A DNA stretch of 9,661 bases from Chloroflexota bacterium (GTDB taxonomy: Bacteria; Chloroflexota; Anaerolineae; B4-G1), in the NCBI GenBank assembly GCA_003648085.1, contig QMOC01000051.1, positions 1 through 9,661 of the forward strand, written 5' to 3'. Position 1 is the stretch's first letter, and each line of letters starts with the position of its first letter. The notes under the pieces are model-generated. The model saw nothing but the letters and a program-made list of their open reading frames with translations. It had not been told where the DNA came from and made no database searches. Below, piece after piece: positions 6,701-9,661 of the stretch. A program made the position numbers and the translations under genes.

Positions 6701-7126
6701 CTCACCCTGCGACTGGAACCAGCCGAGGGCGTAGCAATGATCGCGGGCGATGCGGCCTTGCTGCGCCAGGCGGTCACCAACCTGGTGGATAATGCCATCA
6801 AGTACACCCCCAGCGGGGGCATAGTAACGGTGGGGTTATCGGTGCGCGACGGACAGGCGGTGATCCGCGTCGCCGACACAGGTATTGGCATTCCCAGAGA
6901 TGACCAGGTACGGCTGTTTGAGAAATTCTACCGCATCAAACGGCGCGATATGAGGGATGTACCGGGGACCGGCTTGGGGCTGGCTATCGTCAAATCCATC
7001 GCCGAACGGCACGGGGGAAAGGTATGGGTAGATAGCGAACCGGGCAGAGGAAGTACGTTCTACATCAGCCTCCCCCTGGGCGAGGTAGAGCCATCGGAGG
7101 GGTGGAAAGAATCCTTGTCAGGGTAA
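3797..7126 (+). CDS. Multi-domain membrane sensor histidine kinase (polytopic TM, dCache-like, HAMP, GAF, PAS)
   Basis: This 1109-residue protein is a hybrid-sensor but non-hybrid-output kinase. Residues about 20-235 form roughly six hydrophobic helices, with a GAGPALLVGLVSGILRAG stretch and a proline-rich loop near 75-90. They resemble LytS- or MASE-type membrane modules, although I cannot assign the family. A further helix (249-272) leads into an extracytoplasmic region of about 250 residues with dCache features (GEGFVVDSEGRIVAHP near 436). A second helix follows (about 525-545), then HAMP (about 546-598), GAF (about 603-755), PAS (about 759-865), HisKA with phospho-acceptor H883 in SHDLRAP, and HATPase with N995/N999, DTGIGIP from D1027 and GTGLGLAI from G1057. 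All catalytic boxes are present. Start: AAGGGG at 3784-3789, 7 bases before the ATG. No receiver or response regulator is encoded nearby, so the partner is unknown. ychF follows after 12 bases. Confidence 0.92.
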   Translation: MIFEVWRPWVRLIFLEPEIREYLLLALYVLVIFVLLVRSRRDFIRMGWRYLPLFLGLLVAPLLVNNLLVLSFSRPDLLPPPNVPAEPSSPCAPLLGALPVIAAGAWLGAGPALLVGLVSGILRAGMITGGIADPFHFAFLGYLVGFFLRQDYRGRLPLVVRQPIVAGPLATLLASPLLLLSMFAHTADSGLAGLDYAVMLTGAHLGPALLESLVATIIVQAIYLLSPRLRPVRVAHQSPPHSRTLNRRLLFLFVPLILTMTAVLVYAVTATTLRVATLEAVDEMARDANSAAEGIPHFIHTGQGLLEEFANDEGLRRSDPTALEAQLRGDLRTVAFFDQLTLFDSSGQRVAMYPPAPTGDPELTTQEETLLQRVLESGAPQLSPAHRSRRGETILSFLTPVEDEETGERLGALIGRTRLDVNPMMDRVLASLQWTRARGEGFVVDSEGRIVAHPDSDMLLARWHVDEKRPRITTVLDGWAYESRNPRDNTRQLVYYLPVEGYPWAVVIRLPYEVVLEQATQVATPLLLLQILLGGGLVIVIPLVTGWLTRPLKQLAAAADRIAEGDLTQPVRVPGDDEVARVGDAFEGMRARLKDRLDDLSLLLQISQAVSATLELPKGVPFILEGVLKATHAQVARIVLLSADGDPQMVMARGEPREGLGALDRAIAAAARDLEHPLVVENLARAKTLAEPETLSGPIKAVVALPVRTKDRVPAVMWVGYDEVRQFDTSETDLLSTLAGQTAVLVENARLFQAAEGGRRRLAAILASTTDAVLVTDWDDRILLVNPAAERAFGIAADAVVGQKINQAGLASALVRIFEKPLPPNEALAEEVPLADGRTLYASVSTILSAAGERIGRVAVMRDITHFKELDEMKSEFVATVSHDLRAPLTFMRGYATMLPMVGELNDKQREYVEKILQGVGQMSELIDNLLDLGRIEAGVGLERKPCHLGAILVEAVDGMRAQAAAKGLTLRLEPAEGVAMIAGDAALLRQAVTNLVDNAIKYTPSGGIVTVGLSVRDGQAVIRVADTGIGIPRDDQVRLFEKFYRIKRRDMRDVPGTGLGLAIVKSIAERHGGKVWVDSEPGRGSTFYISLPLGEVEPSEGWKESLSG

Positions 7127-7138
7127 ACGAGGTGCTAC

Positions 7139-8239
7139 ATGGCATTGCAAATCGGTATTGTAGGCTTGCCTAACGTGGGCAAGTCTACTCTGTTCAACGC
7201 CCTCACGCGGGCCGGCGCCGCCGTGGCAGCCTATCCTTTCACCACGATTGAGCCTAATCGGGGCATAGCGGTGGTCCCCGATCCTCGGCTGGAGGTGCTG
7301 GCAGGGATGGTTGGGCCAGAACGGGTCACCCCAGCAACAGTCGAGTTCGTGGATATTGCGGGTCTGGTGCGGGGGGCTCATCGAGGCGAGGGCCTGGGCA
7401 ACCAGTTCCTGGGTTACATCCGCAACGTGGACGCTATTGCACTGGTTTGTCGCTGCTTTCCCGATCCCGATGTGGCACACGTGGAGGGAGCAGTGGACCC
7501 ACTGCGCGACCTGGAGGTACTCGACCTGGAACTGATCCTGGCCGATTTGGAGGTAGTGGAGCGGAGGCTGGACAAAGTGCGTTCAGCGGCCAAGGCCAGG
7601 CCGCGTGACTACGCCGCGGAGTTAGAGACACTGGAGGACCTGCGCTCACGTCTGCAGGCCGGAGAGCGGGCTGTTGCCTGGGCATCCCGTGGGGCGGCCG
7701 AGGCAGCACTGGCGCGGGAGATGTGCCTGCTCACGGCCAAGAAGCGTGTCTATGTGGCCAACGTCGGTGAGGAGGACCTGCCCGATGGTGGCCCGCTGGC
7801 CCAAGAGATCGCTCGCGTGGCGGAGAAGGAAGATGCCCCTTGCGTCGTCCTTTGTGCCCGGTTGGAGGCCGATCTAAGCGAGTGGCCTCCGGACGAGGCC
7901 GCTGCATACCGTGCGGATGTGGGGCTAGAGCGTTCTGGGCTGGAAGCGCTGGCCCAGGCAGGCTACACGGTACTTGATTTGATCACCTTCTTCACTATCA
8001 CGGGAGGTCGTGAGGTGCGCGCTTGGCCGATACAGCGCGGTATCAAAGCACCCCAGGCGGCCGGCAAGGTCCACAGTCAGATGGAGCGCGGTTTCATCCG
8101 TGCTGAGGTGGTGAGTTTCGAGCAACTGGTGAAAGCGGGCAACTGGCACACGGCGCGGGAGCAAGGAATCCTGCGCATTGAAGGCCACGATTACGAGATT
8201 CAGGATGGCGATGTATGTCTGTTTCGTTTCAGCCCATAA
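7139..8239 (+). CDS. ychF: YchF/Ola1-type ATPase
   Basis: A 366-residue Obg-superfamily P-loop protein of the usual YchF length. It has G1 GLPNVGKST at residues 9-17, the switch I region YPFTTIEPNRG, and G3 as DIAGLVRGAHRGEGLGN from D72. The G4 position is N208-V-G-E rather than NKxD, which in this family changes the preference from GTP to ATP. A helical insert (about 125-200) and a C-terminal TGS domain (about 283-366) with FFTITGGREVRAWPI and the RGFIRAEV motif complete the protein. Family members associate with ribosomes and modulate translation and oxidative stress responses. GAGG at 7129-7132 lies 6 bases before the ATG. It is the second gene behind the sensor kinase and is followed by a hairpin terminator, so both are probably co-transcribed. 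In many genomes it lies beside pth, which is absent here. Confidence 0.95.
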   Translation: MALQIGIVGLPNVGKSTLFNALTRAGAAVAAYPFTTIEPNRGIAVVPDPRLEVLAGMVGPERVTPATVEFVDIAGLVRGAHRGEGLGNQFLGYIRNVDAIALVCRCFPDPDVAHVEGAVDPLRDLEVLDLELILADLEVVERRLDKVRSAAKARPRDYAAELETLEDLRSRLQAGERAVAWASRGAAEAALAREMCLLTAKKRVYVANVGEEDLPDGGPLAQEIARVAEKEDAPCVVLCARLEADLSEWPPDEAAAYRADVGLERSGLEALAQAGYTVLDLITFFTITGGREVRAWPIQRGIKAPQAAGKVHSQMERGFIRAEVVSFEQLVKAGNWHTAREQGILRIEGHDYEIQDGDVCLFRFSP

Positions 8240-8268
8240 GAACTCGCCAATTCTCGGTGCAGGAGGGG

Positions 8269-8304
8269 ATCGGAGGCCCGGCTTCAGCCAGGGGCCCCGA
8301 TTTA
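8269..8304 (+). terminator. Hairpin terminator after ychF
   Basis: ATCGG (8269-8273) plus GGCCC (8275-8279), with one bulged A, pairs with GGGCC plus CCGAT (8292-8301). The loop can close further as GGC-TTCA-GCC (8280-8289). This makes a strong GC-rich stem followed by a short TTTAT. The T-tract is weak, so termination may be partial. Confidence 0.55.
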
Positions 8305-8321
8305 TCAGCGCCTCCGTCGCG

Positions 8322-8336
8322 TTTTGCACCGCAAAA
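8322..8336. repeat. Perfect inverted repeat upstream of the mreB promoter
   Basis: TTTTGC-ACC-GCAAAA is a six-base perfect inverted repeat with a 3-base centre. It lies between the ychF terminator and the mreB promoter, about 33 bases upstream of the TATAAT. It could be an operator for a dimeric regulator or a small hairpin; no known regulator site is recognised. Confidence 0.4.
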
Positions 8337-8365
8337 TCGCTAGATTTCCCCCTGTCTATGATTTG

Positions 8366-8374
8366 TGGTATAAT
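8366..8374 (+). promoter_or_regulatory. Extended -10 promoter of mreB
   Basis: TGGTATAAT (8366-8374) is a TGnTATAAT extended -10 with a perfect hexamer. The -35 position holds only pyrimidine-rich TTTCCC-like sequence, which is acceptable for extended -10 promoters. A start near 8381 gives a leader of about 64 bases. Confidence 0.6.
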
Positions 8375-8386
8375 TTTAATGTAACG

Positions 8387-8419
8387 GCCCCAGCGTTGAG
8401 GAATCGAGTGACCTGGGGC
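8387..8419 (+). promoter_or_regulatory. Hairpin in the mreB 5' leader
   Basis: GCCCCAG (8387-8393) pairs perfectly with CTGGGGC (8413-8419) around a 19-base loop. It would form almost at the 5' end of the mRNA and finishes 14 bases before the ribosome binding site, which it leaves free. Stability or regulatory roles are possible; no known riboswitch class is matched. Confidence 0.45.
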
Positions 8420-8433
8420 GGTAATTTGTGTAT

Positions 8434-8438
8434 AGGAG
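8434..8438 (+). promoter_or_regulatory. Ribosome binding site deciding the mreB GTG start
   Basis: AGGAG is followed by 6 bases and GTG at 8445. This supports the non-ATG start that gives the N-terminus MLNPIDAFLGLF. Confidence 0.65.
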
Positions 8439-8444
8439 ACGCTT

Positions 8445-9515
8445 GTGCTCAATCCCATTGATGCCTTTCTTGGGTTGTTTTCTCTCGACGTTGGCATTGA
8501 CCTCGGTACGGCCAACTCGCTCGTCTACGTGCGGGGGAAGGGCATTGTCATCAACGAACCGTCCTGGGTAGCCATCGAGCGAGACAGCAGGAAAGTCCTT
8601 GCCATCGGCGCCGAGGCAAAGGAGATGGTTGGCCGCACGCCCGCCAACATCGTCGCTATCCGTCCCCTGCGCGATGGCGTCATCTCGGAATTCGATGTGA
8701 CCGAGGCGATGTTGGATTATTTTATCAAGAAGGCACATAGCCAATTGCTGCTTCCTTTCCCCCGTCCTCGCGTTGTCGTGGGCATCCCTAGTGGCGTGAC
8801 CGAGGTGGAAAAGCGCGCAGTGTACGACGCCGCCATCTCCGCCGGTGCACGAGAGGTTTTTCTGATCGAGGAGCCAATGGCGGCAGCCATCGGGGCCGGG
8901 CTGCCGGTGACCGAGGCGCGTGGGAGTATGGTCGTGGACATTGGCGGCGGCACGACCGAGGTGGGCGTCTTCTGTTTGGGAGGCATCGTCGTCAGCCGCT
9001 CCCTCCGCATCGCCGGCGATGAGATGGATGAGGACATTATGCAGTACGCTCGTCAGAAGTACAATCTCTTCATCGGCGAACGTATGGCCGAGCGAACTAA
9101 GATCGCCGTCGGCTCGGCGTACCCGCTGCCCGAGGAGATGACGATGACGCTGTGCGGGCGCAATCTGGTCACCGGGCTGCCTGATGCGGTCGAGGTCAGC
9201 AGTATCGAGATCCGCGAGGCCTTGAGCGGGTCAGTCGGCATTATCGTGGACCTGGTCAAAGATACGCTTGACGCGACGCCGCCGGAGTTGATTGCCGACC
9301 TGATGGAGACCGGCATTTGCCTGGTGGGTGGTGGCGCTTTATTAAAGGGCCTGGCCGAGCGAGTCAGTGAGGAGGTGAATATGCGGGCCTGGGTGGCCCA
9401 GGACGCTATGACCTGCGTGGCCCGTGGCGCTGGTAAGGTGCTGGAGGAACTGGACAGCCTTCGCGAAGTATTGGTCAGCACTGACGAGCGGCGCCCCAAA
9501 CCATCTACTTTCTGA
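8445..9515 (+). CDS. mreB: Rod shape-determining protein MreB (bacterial actin)
   Basis: A 356-residue actin-fold ATPase that forms membrane-bound filaments and organises lateral cell-wall synthesis with RodZ, MreC/D and RodA/PBP2 in other bacteria. Phosphate-1 motif: GIDLGTANS around D19. Connecting motifs: PSWVAIE and IPSGVTEVEKRAV. Phosphate-2 motif: VVDIGGGTTEVGV from D165. Adenosine motif: GGGALLKGL at about 295-303. The first fourteen residues (MLNPIDAFLGLFSL) have the hydrophobic pattern of the membrane-binding N-terminal helix. The length is slightly above the usual 335-350, because of this N-terminus and a polar C-terminal tail (STDERRPKPSTF). It starts at GTG with AGGAG 6 bases upstream and has its own promoter and leader hairpin. 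No mreC is seen in the 146 bases downstream, where structured non-coding sequence begins. Confidence 0.95.
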   Translation: MLNPIDAFLGLFSLDVGIDLGTANSLVYVRGKGIVINEPSWVAIERDSRKVLAIGAEAKEMVGRTPANIVAIRPLRDGVISEFDVTEAMLDYFIKKAHSQLLLPFPRPRVVVGIPSGVTEVEKRAVYDAAISAGAREVFLIEEPMAAAIGAGLPVTEARGSMVVDIGGGTTEVGVFCLGGIVVSRSLRIAGDEMDEDIMQYARQKYNLFIGERMAERTKIAVGSAYPLPEEMTMTLCGRNLVTGLPDAVEVSSIEIREALSGSVGIIVDLVKDTLDATPPELIADLMETGICLVGGGALLKGLAERVSEEVNMRAWVAQDAMTCVARGAGKVLEELDSLREVLVSTDERRPKPSTF

Positions 9516-9543
9516 GAGCGTGTCTAGAATTCAGGTGGCTCTC
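9514..9543. repeat. Inverted repeat overlapping the mreB stop
   Basis: GAGAGC (9514-9519) and GCTCTC (9538-9543) form a six-base stem with an 18-base loop, starting inside the TGA. No T-tract follows, so it is not a standard terminator. Confidence 0.35.
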
Positions 9544-9549
9544 CCGACG

Positions 9550-9661
9550 ATGCCCGCCGGGGCATGAAGGGCCCTGGCTACGGAGCGGTGCCTGGTGAAG
9601 CGGGCTTTTCCAGGGCGATTGATCGCCCGCTGTTACGTAGCCCGGTGACTGCAAGCGCAGA
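9550..9661. other. Unidentified densely structured region (possible RNA element), cut by window end
   Basis: Inverted repeats fill this stretch. ATGCCC/GGGCAT (9550-9555, 9560-9565) has a four-base loop. GGCTACG/CGTAGCC (9576-9582, 9636-9642) is an outer stem. Inside it are CCTGG/CCAGG (9591-9595, 9610-9614) and two mutually exclusive stems, AGCGGGC/GCCCGCT (9599-9605, 9625-9631) and GGGCGAT/ATCGCCC (9613-9619, 9622-9628). CTGC/GCAG (9649-9652, 9657-9660) follows. I do not recognise a known RNA class. It could be a 5' leader for a downstream gene, a small RNA or an extragenic palindromic repeat. An ORF from ATG 9564 also stays open to the edge, but without a ribosome binding site. Confidence 0.4.

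Noticed and set aside
9564..9661. Open frame from ATG 9564 to the window edge
   Set aside because: There is no ribosome binding site at a workable distance, and the sequence is better explained by dense inverted repeats. It cannot be excluded without the downstream sequence.
1..9661. CRISPR arrays, tRNA or rRNA genes, insertion sequences
   Set aside because: No regularly spaced repeats, no tRNA T-loop or cloverleaf signature, no rRNA-like stretches and no transposase-like protein were seen.

Overview
This is a GC-rich chromosomal window from a bacterium with nine convincing protein-coding genes and several short regulatory regions. It contains no tRNA, rRNA, CRISPR array or insertion sequence that I can recognise. 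The gene mix is a zinc-ribbon threonine synthase, a DUF433/DUF5615 pair, YajC, a very long multi-domain histidine kinase, YchF and MreB. With the GC-rich codon use this would fit a Chloroflexota-type (Anaerolineae-like) organism. That assignment is inferred from general impression and cannot be proven without a database search.

Left part (1-2230, + strand): the window opens with what may be the last codons of an upstream gene. A candidate promoter and a near-perfect Shine-Dalgarno follow, in front of a 26-codon ORF that may be a leader peptide or a frameshifted remnant. Then comes a tight run: DUF433 antitoxin-like protein, DUF5615 PIN-like toxin-like protein (4-base overlap) and threonine synthase (a TTG codon directly after the preceding stop). 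A threonine biosynthesis gene therefore appears to be read from the same transcript as a toxin-antitoxin-like pair.

Middle (2249-3634, - strand): yajC, a stand-alone SpoIIE/RsbU-type PP2C phosphatase and a small P-loop kinase-like protein form a compact operon. It converges on thrC and diverges from the histidine kinase gene. The 160-base divergent spacer carries two good sigma-70-type promoters whose -35 boxes are only three bases apart, so yajC-phosphatase-NTPase and kinase-ychF transcription probably compete or are co-regulated.

Right part (3797-9515, + strand): an 1109-residue membrane histidine kinase (polytopic N-terminus, dCache-like extracytoplasmic sensor, HAMP, GAF, PAS, HisKA, HATPase) is followed after 12 bases by ychF. 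A hairpin terminator, a palindrome, an extended -10 promoter and a 5' leader hairpin then precede mreB, which has a GTG start. The last 150 bases, beginning at the mreB stop codon, are dense with inverted repeats, some mutually exclusive, and resemble an unidentified structured RNA or regulatory element cut by the window edge.

Functionally, the window combines amino-acid biosynthesis, protein export (YajC), signal transduction (phosphatase, kinase), translation-associated ATPase activity (YchF) and cell shape (MreB). The points most worth following are the yajC-phosphatase-NTPase operon facing an orphan sensor kinase, and the structured region after mreB.
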